From: JANMCE01 sp963791625
GTDB taxonomy: Bacteria; Actinomycetota; Acidimicrobiia; Acidimicrobiales; Ilumatobacteraceae
Length of the DNA stretch: 64,000 nt
NCBI GenBank assembly: GCA_963791625.1
Contig: CAWBTA010000015.1
Coordinates: 124,001-188,000, forward strand
Direction: 5' to 3'
The position numbers and the translations under genes are program-made. Of this stretch, positions 17,095-24,667 are shown piece after piece. Every line of letters begins with the position of its first letter. Positions within the stretch are counted from its first letter, which is position 1. The notes under the pieces are model-generated. The model saw nothing but the letters and a program-made list of their open reading frames with translations. It ran no database searches and was not told the DNA's origin.

Positions 17095-18096
17095 TTAGAC
17101 CGTTTCGGCGCGACCACTCTTCGCCGAGGCGAACACGGCGTCGATGACACGCATGTTGGCGATGGCATCGCGCAGCGGACCGTCGGTGGGTGATTCATTG
17201 CGGATGCGGTCACCGAACGCTTCGGCCTGAGCGGTGTACTGATCTTTGACCGCGGACTCGGTCGGAGTGGTGCGCAGTCCGTTGAGGTGTTTGCTGCCAT
17301 CGTGCACCAGATACACGCCTGGCTCGTCGGCGGGTTGGTTGAACGGCACGGTGATCTCAAGGCGCCCCTCGGTACCGAGGATCTGGATGCGCTGATAGCT
17401 GCCGGTCTGGGTGCTGACCGAGAACATGCTGATGCGACCATCGCCAACATCGAGGAGCGCACTCGTGAGCCGATCGGTTCCAAAGGTGGGGTCGATGTCG
17501 GACATCGCCATCACGCGCTTCGGTTCCACTTCCATGAACCAGCGAGTGGCGACGACCGCGTAGCAGCCGATGTCGTACATTGCCCCGCCACCAACGTTAG
17601 CGGTGTTGCGGATGTTGCTCGGGTCGACGTTGTGATAGTTGAACTCGATGTTCAGGTGAGTGACCCGGCCGAGCGAGCCGCTGCGCACAACCTCACGGGC
17701 ATCGATCCACTGCGGATGGAAACGCACCATGAACGCCTCGGCGATGTGTACCTTGCCGGCAAGTGGGAGGAGCACATCAAGCTCGGCGGCGTTGATGCCC
17801 ATGGGCTTTTCACACATCACGTGCTTGCCCGCCTCGGCGGCCTTGCGCGTCCACTCTGCGTGCAGACTGTTCGGTAGCGGGTTGTAGATGACATCGATCG
17901 ACGGGTCGGCCAGGAGTTCTTCATACGTGCCGTACGCGGTCGGAATGTTGTTGCGCTCGGCGTACGCCTGAGCGCTCGGCAGGTTGCGGGAAGCCACAGC
18001 CGCGACCTCGATAATGGGTGACTTCTTCAGCCCGGGAATGAAGTGCTTCTCGGCAAAATTGGATGTCGACAGAATTCCCCAGCGCAACGGCGTCAT
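17095..18096 (-). CDS. Gfo/Idh/MocA-family oxidoreductase
   Basis: A 333-residue NAD(P)-dependent dehydrogenase. The N-terminal Rossmann segment LRWGILSTSNFAEKHFIPGL, the conserved CEKPMG (near residue 95) carrying the catalytic lysine, and HPQWIDAREVVRSGSLGRVTHLNIEF at the start of the C-terminal beta domain are diagnostic. Such enzymes oxidise or reduce sugars or polyols; the particular substrate cannot be inferred. A GGGGGA stretch lies immediately before the ATG. It ends 3 bp from the convergent GT2 gene. Confidence 0.87.
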   Translation of the reverse strand: MTPLRWGILSTSNFAEKHFIPGLKKSPIIEVAAVASRNLPSAQAYAERNNIPTAYGTYEELLADPSIDVIYNPLPNSLHAEWTRKAAEAGKHVMCEKPMGINAAELDVLLPLAGKVHIAEAFMVRFHPQWIDAREVVRSGSLGRVTHLNIEFNYHNVDPSNIRNTANVGGGAMYDIGCYAVVATRWFMEVEPKRVMAMSDIDPTFGTDRLTSALLDVGDGRISMFSVSTQTGSYQRIQILGTEGRLEITVPFNQPADEPGVYLVHDGSKHLNGLRTTPTESAVKDQYTAQAEAFGDRIRNESPTDGPLRDAIANMRVIDAVFASAKSGRAETV

Positions 18097-18116
18097 TCCC
18101 CCATCATGCCAGGGTC

Positions 18117-18554
18117 TTACCCACCGCTCGCTGGGTCTGGCCCAGCATCAGGACGTTGTGCGACGCCTGGGTTCGTGATGTCGAGCGCCCGCACAAGACG
18201 GGCATCAACCGTCAGAAGCGATCCATCTACCCGCACCGCCACGACGGCGTAGAGCGCGTCCCGCAACGCGACGTTCGCCTGCAGCGCCCATGCGTCCGCC
18301 AGAAGCCCTGGCAGTGGGACGCGGGTCATTGGCATGTCGGCCAAGTCGGTGAGGCACTCCTCGACGACTTCTCCCGAAATCTGTTCGGATCTCGCCATTC
18401 GGCCAAGGGCCGACAGGACTTCAGCATCGACGTGGGCGGGGGCAAGAACCGCTCGGGCATCACGGAGTCGCTTTGCGACGCGCTCCCCCGCCGGTGTCGC
18501 CAAGAGCAACTCGATAAGGGCCGATGCATCAAGGACAACAACGTCAGCCGACAA
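18117..18554 (-). CDS. vapC: VapC-like PIN-domain toxin
   Basis: A PIN-domain ribonuclease of about 145 residues. Acidic catalytic positions are in VVVLDASALIE, HVDAEVLSAL, LRDALYAVVA and LLTVDARL. I place the start at TTG 18554, which overlaps the antitoxin stop and begins just before the first beta strand; the longer ATG frame from 18599 adds 15 residues that only read through vapB. Toxins of this type cleave tRNA or rRNA when released by their antitoxin. Pairs with 18544-18789 and lies back-to-back with a second VapBC module. Confidence 0.82.
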   Translation of the reverse strand: MSADVVVLDASALIELLLATPAGERVAKRLRDARAVLAPAHVDAEVLSALGRMARSEQISGEVVEECLTDLADMPMTRVPLPGLLADAWALQANVALRDALYAVVAVRVDGSLLTVDARLVRALDITNPGVAQRPDAGPDPASGG

Positions 18555-18789
18555 GCCGGTCGTCCTCGTCGCGGGATTCTCGCAGTGCCGCGACGACATC
18601 CACCTTCAGTGCCAGTGCGCGCCTTCGCGCTACACGGTCCAGCCACTCATCCATGGTTGGCACCTCGGTATGGCTGACCAAGACGTCGAGCACGTACTGC
18701 CGAAGCGTCTTTCCGCAGTTCGATGCCCGATCCACGAGCTCGGCATGGACGTCATCGGGCACGTCTCGAAGATGCATGTTGACTGTCAT
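18544..18789 (-). CDS. vapB: VapB/FitA-like RHH antitoxin
   Basis: An 81-residue protein. MTVNMHLRDVPDDVHAELVDRASNCGKTLRQYVLDVL is the ribbon-helix-helix DNA-binding part of FitA-like antitoxins; the tail (WLDRVARR...AALRESRDED) is the toxin-binding arm. It overlaps vapC by 11 nt. Expected to repress its own promoter through the 9-5-9 palindrome at 18796-18818, which also contains the -10. It is a paralogue of the antitoxin at 18910 (shared GKT-x(2)-YVLD). Confidence 0.85.
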   Translation of the reverse strand: MTVNMHLRDVPDDVHAELVDRASNCGKTLRQYVLDVLVSHTEVPTMDEWLDRVARRRALALKVDVVAALRESRDEDDRLVG

Positions 18790-18795
18790 GAGACG

Positions 18796-18818
18796 AATGG
18801 TAGCAATCCGCTACCATT
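18796..18818. promoter_or_regulatory. Operator palindrome over the leaderless -10 of vapBC (minus strand)
   Basis: AATGGTAGC and GCTACCATT form perfect 9-bp arms around a 5-nt spacer. On the minus strand the arm nearest vapB contains TACCAT (18797-18802), 7 nt before ATG 18789, so repressor binding would cover the -10. Confidence 0.65.
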
Positions 18819-18880
18819 TCCGTCAACCATGCCGGTCACGCGGAGTCCTCGGCAGAGAGCGAGCGAGGAAATCCATGTAG

Positions 18881-18903
18881 GCATGCCGAGAGCATGCTAG
18901 TCT
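18881..18903 (+). promoter_or_regulatory. GCATGC-N5-GCATGC repeat and leaderless -10 for the second vapBC
   Basis: Two GCATGC hexamers with a 5-nt spacer (18881-18897), the same spacer length as the neighbouring vapB operator, abut TAGTCT (18898-18903), which is 6 nt before GTG 18910. Confidence 0.55.
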
Positions 18904-18909
18904 CATGCC

Positions 18910-19146
18910 GTGAGTAGCCTTCAAGTGAAGAACGTGGAGCCAGAACTCCACGAGGCTCTCCGCAAACGTGCGTCGCATGTCGGCAAGACGATGAGCGAAT
19001 ACGTTCTCGATCTCATCCGTCGTGACCTTCGCAAACCCTCTCGACAGGAATGGATAGAGCGGGTACGACGACTGGAGCCCGTTGAGGTCGGCTACGACGT
19101 CGTTGTCGCCCTTGAGGCCGACCGAGAATCTCGACTCGATACGTGA
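18910..19146 (+). CDS. vapB: VapB/FitA-like RHH antitoxin (second module)
   Basis: A 78-residue ribbon-helix-helix protein with GTG start: VKNVEPELHEALRKRASHVGKTMSEYVLDLIRRDL, then the toxin-neutralising tail with EWIERVRR. It is divergent from, and paralogous to, the antitoxin at 18544-18789. Its last codons overlap the start of the PIN toxin (ATG/GTG region 19143-19146), so the pair is translationally coupled. The leaderless -10 TAGTCT and adjoining repeat imply autoregulation. Confidence 0.84.
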   Translation: MSSLQVKNVEPELHEALRKRASHVGKTMSEYVLDLIRRDLRKPSRQEWIERVRRLEPVEVGYDVVVALEADRESRLDT

Positions 19147-19526
19147 AGGTCATAGACGCGTCGGTACTGCTCGAAGTACTGCACCATTCCGCCGCAGGGG
19201 ACCAACTGCTGGCCCATTTCGACGATGATCTCTTCGCTCCCGATCTGCTCATAAGTGAGGTCCTCAACCGGCTCCAACACGACATTCGTTCGGGCCAACT
19301 CTCCGAGGGCCGAGCCCTCGCGGCTGTCGACGCCCTCCGCGATGCCGACATCGAGTTTCTTCCGGTGTGGCCGTATACCAAGCGAATGTGGGAGCTACGC
19401 CACAACGTCACCTCCTACGATGCCGCGTACGTTGCCATGGCCGAAGATCTTGGCTGCCCCCTTCTCACCCGAGACCTCCGCATCGCTCGCGCACCGGGTC
19501 TCAAGACGTCAGTGATCACCGGTTGA
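19143..19526 (+). CDS. vapC: VapC-like PIN-domain toxin (second module)
   Basis: A 127-residue PIN domain: MKVIDASVLLEVL (first Asp), LLISEVLNRL (Glu), SYDAAYVAMAEDLGCPLLTRDLRI (last acidic pair). Coupled by a 4-nt overlap to its antitoxin and, at its own end, to an SDR gene by TTGA. The two VapC proteins in this divergent arrangement are clearly different in sequence, so cross-neutralisation by the paralogous antitoxins is an open question. Confidence 0.84.
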   Translation: MKVIDASVLLEVLHHSAAGDQLLAHFDDDLFAPDLLISEVLNRLQHDIRSGQLSEGRALAAVDALRDADIEFLPVWPYTKRMWELRHNVTSYDAAYVAMAEDLGCPLLTRDLRIARAPGLKTSVITG

Positions 19527-20239
19527 CCGCCCCTGTCGCTCTCGTGACCGGAGTGGGGCGCGCTGCGGGTATCGGTGCCGCGGTCGCGTCGGCATTGGCC
19601 GCAGACGGTTGGACGGTTGCGACCACCGGGTGGCGGGCATATGACGACAAGATGCCATGGGGTGCGGACGCTCAACCGATTGCGCGCTTTGAGGCCGACT
19701 TTGCTGACCCTGCCGTTCCGGCGCAGGTCTTTGCCCAGGTGAACATCGAACTTGGGCCGGTCACAGCGTTGGTGATGTGCCATTGCGAGTCGGTCGATTC
19801 CTCCATTGCCGACACCACCGTCGAGAGTTTCGATCGCCACTTCGCGGTGAACGCCCGGGCGCCGTGGCTGCTGATCAAGGCGTTCGCCGAGCAGTTTGCG
19901 GGGCCGTCGGGGAGTGGGCGCATCGTCGCCATAACGAGCGATGCCCTCGTGAACAACATTCCCTACGGGGCCAGCAAGGGCGCACTCGACCGCATCGTGT
20001 TGGCGGCGGCCGAGGAGCTGGCCGACCTCGGTCTCACGGCCAACGTCGTGAACCCGGGGCCGGTTGACAACGGTTGGATGACCGAGGAGCTCAAGGTCGT
20101 TCTTCAGGCCCGCAACCTACAGCCACGACTTGGCCGGTCGACCGATTGCGCCAACCTCGTGCGGTTCCTCTGCTCAACGGGGGGTCAGTGGATCAACCGG
20201 CAGTTGCTCTACGCCGACGGGGGCTTGCGCTCTAGTTGA
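19523..20239 (+). CDS. Short-chain dehydrogenase/reductase
   Basis: A 238-residue SDR. The cofactor motif is VALVTGVGRAAGIGAAVA, a TGxxxxxGIG variant with two extra residues as in some enoyl-reductase-like SDRs; the active-site region is RIVAITSDALVNNIPYGASKGALDR (Ser-Tyr-Lys). The late NVVNPGPVDNGWM and the C-terminal GGQWINRQLLYADGG are typical. TTG 19523 overlaps the vapC stop and gives a properly placed first strand. This coupling of a housekeeping-type SDR to a toxin gene is unusual. Confidence 0.83.
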   Translation: MTAPVALVTGVGRAAGIGAAVASALAADGWTVATTGWRAYDDKMPWGADAQPIARFEADFADPAVPAQVFAQVNIELGPVTALVMCHCESVDSSIADTTVESFDRHFAVNARAPWLLIKAFAEQFAGPSGSGRIVAITSDALVNNIPYGASKGALDRIVLAAAEELADLGLTANVVNPGPVDNGWMTEELKVVLQARNLQPRLGRSTDCANLVRFLCSTGGQWINRQLLYADGGLRSS

Positions 20240-22277
20240 ACGCGGCTCTCATGCCAGGCTTTAGTTCGCCGCCTTCGGTCCACAGGCCGAAGCATGCGTC
20301 GGCCCCACCCGGGATGAACGTGGACTTGAACGCCAGGTCGTAGCCCTCCATCCAGAAGTACGGCACATTCGACGTTGCCGCCCACGCCTTCACGATCGCA
20401 AGATACGTGGCGGCATTGACCACCGACGGGACCGCGGCGCCTTTGGTGCTGCCGCACGTCGGCCAGCCGGTTTCGGAGATGGTGACCGGCTTGGTTCCGG
20501 CCGCGGTGACAACGGCTGCGAAGCTGGTCTGAAGATTCGCCAGAGCGTTGTCGATACCAATGCCCGCCCAGTACGGGTAGATGTTGGCGTACACCACTTC
20601 CACCGCGGCGAGGACGCTGGGGTGAGCGATGAGCACCGCGTCGGTGTCGACTGTCGTAACGGGGACCGTAACGGCCGCCTTCACTTCGTTCACGAAGGCT
20701 ATGAGCTGGGCTTCGCTGAGGTCTCCACGCTTGAGTACCTCATTGCCGATGACCACAACATCTGCGTTCCCGGCATTGGCCTGTTTGATAACACAGTCGA
20801 GTTCGGTCCGGTTCCGGGTTGCGTCCTTCGATAGCCAGCCGCCGAGACCGATCTTCAGGCCGAGTCGTCGGGCTTCGGTCGCAAAAGAACCGAACGAGCC
20901 GGAGCACTCGTATGAGCGAATCCACTCTGTATACGGCGCCACGCGATCGCTCAGTTCGCGAACGAGTTCGGGCGTGACCACGGCCGGAGGCGAGCCGATG
21001 AACGGCGACAGATTGATGCCGTTGAGCGGCTTCACGGTAGGCACGTCGCCGGGGAGCCAGCCGACAATGTCGACGATCAGATGGGTAGATGACTGCGAAT
21101 ACAACGAAATGCGACCGCCGTCGCCTAGCGGCACGATGGTGCCGTTCGCGACGGTGGCACCCTTCTTGTAGTTCAGCATTGAGGCTGTCGGTCGTTGCTG
21201 ACCGGTCGCCCATGCCGTCACGAAACCATCGGCCGCCGGATCGACCGCGGTGACGTTCAAGATGACCGCACCGGCGCCCGTGGCCGGTGCCGGTCCTCGT
21301 CCGGCCACCACCACGCTGAGTTCGCTCAGTGGCCGCAACACTCCGCCGGCTGCGTACTTGCCGTCAATGGTCTCACCCGTCTTGCGGGTGTCGAGCAGTC
21401 GAGCGGGCGTTGACGGCAGCGGCGCGGCGTCGATGGGTACGTAACCCACGATGTCGACAATGAGGTGGCTCGCCGCCTGCGTGAAGACCGAAATCTTGCC
21501 GTTCGCTCCGAGGCCGACGTACGCGTTATTGGCCACGTTCTGACCTGTCACGTAGTTCGCCGTGGACGCGTTCGGCATGGTGACACGGCTCGGCCATGTG
21601 GTCAGGAAGCCGGCCGAGGTCGGATCGACGGCCGTCACGTTGACGAACACACCGGCCACACCGGTGGTTGGTACGCCGGCGCGACCGGCGACAACAACAT
21701 CGGTGGTCGACTTGGCCGATGCGCGACCCGCGCCAGCCTCCTGTCCATCGATGGTGCTGTTGGCGGAACGGGTGTCGAGCAGGCGGGCCGGAGTCATCAC
21801 CGCGATGGGTGAGCCGGTCGGTACATACCCCTGCACGTCCACCAGCAGGTGGGTCGGAACGGAACTGAAGACGGAGATCTTGCCGCCGTCACCCACCCGC
21901 ACGAGCGCGCCGTTGGCAACCGTGCCACCAGCACCGACGTTCAAGGTGGACGCCGTCGGTCGGCCGGCACCCGTTGGCCACACGGTCAGAAAGCCAGCAG
22001 CGCCCGCGCCATCCGCCGTGACGTTCACGAACACCGCTGACACGCCTGCGGCCGGAACACCTCCCCGCCCGAGCACCACCACCTCGGTCGTTGCGTCGGC
22101 CGTAACCCGGTTGTTCGGCCGAGTATCTAACAACCGGTCCGGGGAAAACGCCACATAACTGGTCGATGTCACCGCTGATGCGGCCTGAGGAGCAACGAGC
22201 AGGATCGAGAGACCGAAAGCCAGGAGGCAACCCGCAAGGCCAAGGCGGACCGATCGACCACTTTCGAAGAACGTCAT
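20232..22277 (-). CDS. Secreted GH17-like protein with three N-terminal beta modules
   Basis: A 681-residue exported protein with a Sec signal peptide ending AASA (about residue 35). Three related modules of ~130 residues follow, each opening with RLLDTR and containing an AVFVNVT/GVFVNVT strand, a GFLTVWP-type strand and a closing HLLVDVQGYVP-type strand. The last ~245 residues form a TIM-barrel-like domain with VVVIGNEVLKRGD (presumed acid/base Glu) and VTISETGWP (presumed nucleophile Glu), as in GH17 beta-1,3-glucanase-like enzymes. Probably binds and cleaves a glucan outside the cell. Confidence 0.8.
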   Translation of the reverse strand: MTFFESGRSVRLGLAGCLLAFGLSILLVAPQAASAVTSTSYVAFSPDRLLDTRPNNRVTADATTEVVVLGRGGVPAAGVSAVFVNVTADGAGAAGFLTVWPTGAGRPTASTLNVGAGGTVANGALVRVGDGGKISVFSSVPTHLLVDVQGYVPTGSPIAVMTPARLLDTRSANSTIDGQEAGAGRASAKSTTDVVVAGRAGVPTTGVAGVFVNVTAVDPTSAGFLTTWPSRVTMPNASTANYVTGQNVANNAYVGLGANGKISVFTQAASHLIVDIVGYVPIDAAPLPSTPARLLDTRKTGETIDGKYAAGGVLRPLSELSVVVAGRGPAPATGAGAVILNVTAVDPAADGFVTAWATGQQRPTASMLNYKKGATVANGTIVPLGDGGRISLYSQSSTHLIVDIVGWLPGDVPTVKPLNGINLSPFIGSPPAVVTPELVRELSDRVAPYTEWIRSYECSGSFGSFATEARRLGLKIGLGGWLSKDATRNRTELDCVIKQANAGNADVVVIGNEVLKRGDLSEAQLIAFVNEVKAAVTVPVTTVDTDAVLIAHPSVLAAVEVVYANIYPYWAGIGIDNALANLQTSFAAVVTAAGTKPVTISETGWPTCGSTKGAAVPSVVNAATYLAIVKAWAATSNVPYFWMEGYDLAFKSTFIPGGADACFGLWTEGGELKPGMRAAFN

Positions 22278-22283
22278 GCGGTG

Positions 22284-22289
22284 ACCCTA
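22284..22289 (-). promoter_or_regulatory. Leaderless -10 element for the GH17-like gene
   Basis: TAGGGT on the minus strand, 6 nt before ATG 22277; identical in hexamer and spacing to 9865-9870. Confidence 0.5.
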
Positions 22290-22368
22290 GGCCCCAACGT
22301 CGACTGCCCTCGATCACCTTCAACCCGGCGATGAAGTGCCCCTCACGAGACTGTATTCGAACCTCGAT

Positions 22369-22737
22369 CTACTCGGCCGAGATATCTCGGTGCACGATGA
22401 CGGCATTCGAGGTCAGCTCGACATAGTCGGCAGATGACAGTTCATGTGCGATGACGGCGAGATTGTTCTCGAACAAACCGATGAGTGCGTTGTTCGCAAT
22501 GTTGCCAGTTGTCACGAGCAAGAGCCGCCGTGGGCTGCGGCGCAATGCGTGGCTGATCTCGAAATCGCGGTCCTTCGTCACCATGACGCGATCTTCGGCG
22601 TTCGCCAGCTCGGCGAGCACTTGATCCGAGGTTCGATTTCCATCAGGCAGAGCCGACGAATGCCTCACGTCGTGGCCCTCCTGGGCGAGGTACGCCGCCA
22701 GGCGAACGGGGAGCTGCGCGTCGATCAGGAACTTCAC
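22369..22737 (-). CDS. DUF5615 PIN-like toxin
   Basis: A 122-residue protein of the DUF5615 (Mut7-C/PIN-like) family: MKFLIDAQLPVRLAAYLAQEGHDVRH at the N-terminus and VMVTKDRDFEISHALR in the middle, matching the D-x-Q/N-L-P and T-x-D-x-D-F signatures. Such proteins are predicted RNases paired with DUF433 antitoxins. It overlaps the DUF433 gene by 4 nt and is the downstream cistron. Confidence 0.85.
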   Translation of the reverse strand: MKFLIDAQLPVRLAAYLAQEGHDVRHSSALPDGNRTSDQVLAELANAEDRVMVTKDRDFEISHALRRSPRRLLLVTTGNIANNALIGLFENNLAVIAHELSSADYVELTSNAVIVHRDISAE

Positions 22738-22967
22738 GCGGCGCCGAGCCGCACAACCCTGCTCACTGCGGAGGCTCGGGCGCCATACTCCAGCGCGGCG
22801 TAGAGATCATCGAGCTCAAGATCGGCGTAGTCGCCGAGGATCTCGTCGTTCGACATGCCCGACGCAAGGAGATCAAGAATGAACTCGACCGGGTAACGAA
22901 GACCGCGCACGACCGGCTGGCCATGACAGACGTTCGGATCAGAGACAATACGGTCGAGCCGAGACAT
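22734..22967 (-). CDS. DUF433 antitoxin
   Basis: A 77-residue DUF433 protein: MSRLDRIVSDPNVCHGQPVVRGLRYPVEFILDLLASGMSNDEIL is the standard I-x(3)-P-x-V-C-x-G-x-P-x-I/V-x-GTR/L-I pattern, a winged-helix-like DNA-binding fold. It acts as antitoxin to the DUF5615 protein immediately downstream. The leaderless -10 TAGACT sits 6 nt before its ATG. Confidence 0.87.
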   Translation of the reverse strand: MSRLDRIVSDPNVCHGQPVVRGLRYPVEFILDLLASGMSNDEILGDYADLELDDLYAALEYGARASAVSRVVRLGAA

Positions 22968-22973
22968 GACCGA

Positions 22974-22979
22974 AGTCTA
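22974..22979 (-). promoter_or_regulatory. Leaderless -10 element for the DUF433/DUF5615 operon
   Basis: TAGACT on the minus strand, 6 nt before ATG 22967. Confidence 0.5.
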
Positions 22980-23085
22980 CCTATCGATCCCGAAGCAGCA
23001 GTTGGGTTCGGGACCACGACGCTGATCGACACGCCGTCCAAACCGTCGGCTGGGTTCGAGTAACGACGGTTAGGTGTCAGATATG

Positions 23086-23169
23086 TGCCCAGGACGGGAC
23101 TTGAACCCGTACTCCCTCTCGGGAAGAGGTGTTTAAGACCTCCGCGTCTGCCGATTCCGCCACCCGGGC
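23086..23169 (-). tRNA. tRNA-Leu (anticodon UAA)
   Basis: On the minus strand the sequence folds as a long-variable-arm class II tRNA. The acceptor stem is GCCCGGG with CCTGGGC and discriminator A; the D arm is GGCGGAATCGGCAGACGC; the anticodon loop reads CTTAAAC with anticodon TAA; a variable arm with CCGAGAGG-type stem follows; the T arm contains GGTTCAAGTCC. 84 nt; no CCA encoded. It reads UUA, a codon expected to be rare in this high-GC genome. Confidence 0.95.
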
Positions 23170-23205
23170 GGGTGCGTCATGCCACGTTAGGCCAACAACC
23201 AGGGA

Positions 23206-24153
23206 TCAGCCGAGCACGATTGCGGTGTCGGCGAGTTGTCGTTTGATGTCGAGGCGATCCTCATTGACCGCCAAGGCCGTGAGGCCGACGAGGACAACGG
23301 CCAGAGCGATGATCTGTGCCGGTAATTGACGCTCACCAAGCACGACCCAGGCGATAACGGCCGCACCGACGGTCTCGGCTTGCATGAGCACCGACGACAC
23401 CGAAGCGTCCACGTGCTTTTGAGCCCAGGCCACCAGACCGTGGGCCAACATGCCGGGGCCGAGGGCGAGCAACATGATCCACAACCAGTGCACGCCGTGC
23501 GGCACGTGCGCGTTGCGTCCGAGCACGAGAGCAACCGGAGTCACGACAATGGCGCCGACCAGGCTGATAGATGACAGGAATGGCACGGTACCCATCGTCG
23601 ATCGGACCCGTTTCGACACCACCAGGTACACCACCCACAACGACATGGCGCTCACCACGAGGGCATAGCCGAGCACTGGTCGATTCGGCGCAGACTTCCC
23701 AGATGTTGGAGTGACGACCGTGTACATCACCACACCAGAAACCGCGAGCAACGCGCAGGCCAAGCGGGCCACGGTGATGTGTTCGCCGAGCACCTTTCGA
23801 GCGACGACGAGCATCACGACCGGTGTGAGCGCAATGACCACCAAGGCATTCACAAGCGGGATGTATTTCAGCGCACTGAAGAACAGTGCAAGATTCGCGC
23901 CGAACAGAACACCAGCAGGCGCAGCTTGTCGAACCTCGCTTCGCCTTGGGAGTTGGTGGGTGATCGCTGCGAGCCCGAACCACAGCGCGGCTGCGAACCA
24001 GTTACGCCACATCGTGATGACGACGCCCGGCGCGTCAACCGATTTGGCCAGCACCCCACCGAACGACCACGCCACCGTCGCGCCGAGCACCGCAAGGATG
24101 CCGGTGCGCTGGGTCACCGGGCGCTGCGCCCGCGCTGCCGCCGAAAAGCTCAC
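23206..24153 (-). CDS. EamA/DMT-family transporter
   Basis: A 315-residue protein with ten hydrophobic segments in two repeated EamA halves; the first begins LAVLGATVAWSFGGVLAKSV and the second ALVVSAMSLWVVYLVVSKRV. Members export metabolites or amino acids, and the substrate cannot be inferred. GTG 24153 is supported by TATCCT 6 nt upstream (leaderless). It sits next to tRNA-Leu in a monocistronic arrangement. Confidence 0.86.
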   Translation of the reverse strand: MSFSAAARAQRPVTQRTGILAVLGATVAWSFGGVLAKSVDAPGVVITMWRNWFAAALWFGLAAITHQLPRRSEVRQAAPAGVLFGANLALFFSALKYIPLVNALVVIALTPVVMLVVARKVLGEHITVARLACALLAVSGVVMYTVVTPTSGKSAPNRPVLGYALVVSAMSLWVVYLVVSKRVRSTMGTVPFLSSISLVGAIVVTPVALVLGRNAHVPHGVHWLWIMLLALGPGMLAHGLVAWAQKHVDASVSSVLMQAETVGAAVIAWVVLGERQLPAQIIALAVVLVGLTALAVNEDRLDIKRQLADTAIVLG

Positions 24154-24159
24154 CCGATA

Positions 24160-24165
24160 AGGATA
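24160..24165 (-). promoter_or_regulatory. Leaderless -10 element for the EamA gene
   Basis: TATCCT on the minus strand, 6 nt before GTG 24153. The same hexamer and spacing precede the PHP gene at 29864. Confidence 0.5.
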
Positions 24166-24260
24166 CGCGACCGGCGTGTCGCAACAACGACTCCGTCAGC
24201 GTGGCCAGACCGGCGGGATACGCGAGCCGTCGGTGACGGAGCGCTCCCGCTCATGATGCG

Positions 24261-24605
24261 CTAGGCCACGGACTTTTGGCTGGTGGGGGCGGCATCTTCG
24301 GTGAGGGAGGCTTCGGCTGCGCGCCAGAGGGCGGTGCGGAGCTGGTCGGCAGGGCCACCGGTGAGTTTGTTGGCGGCGACGACGCCTTCGATCATGTCGG
24401 CCAGCACCGCGGCCCACGGGCGCCCCCGCACCAACACGGCGACTTGGGCGCCGCCGGCCTGCCAACGCCGCAACGTTCGGGACACGCCGAGTATCCGCGG
24501 TGGACTGCGGAAACCGGGTGATATGAGCTTGCGGGCGCGCGCCTCGGCACCAAGCGCTCGGGCGGCATGTACAAATCGAGCGGTGGTCGCCTCATCCATA
24601 CCCAC
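24261..24605 (-). CDS. Conserved-looking small protein of unknown function
   Basis: A 114-residue basic protein (112 from ATG 24599). The centre, PPRILGVSRTLRRWQAGGAQVAVLVRGRPWAAVLADMIEGVVAANKL, reads like a folded alpha/beta unit and I believe similar proteins occur in other actinobacteria, but no named domain is recognised. A plus-strand frame overlaps it fully and is rejected for its low-complexity composition. The neighbouring rfbG (minus strand, 62 nt upstream) could be co-transcribed. Confidence 0.5.
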   Translation of the reverse strand: MGMDEATTARFVHAARALGAEARARKLISPGFRSPPRILGVSRTLRRWQAGGAQVAVLVRGRPWAAVLADMIEGVVAANKLTGGPADQLRTALWRAAEASLTEDAAPTSQKSVA

Positions 24606-24667
24606 GACTCTGACAGGGGGGTGTTACACAGTTCGCGGTAGGGAGCGGTAGCGACCCAGCGGACCAA

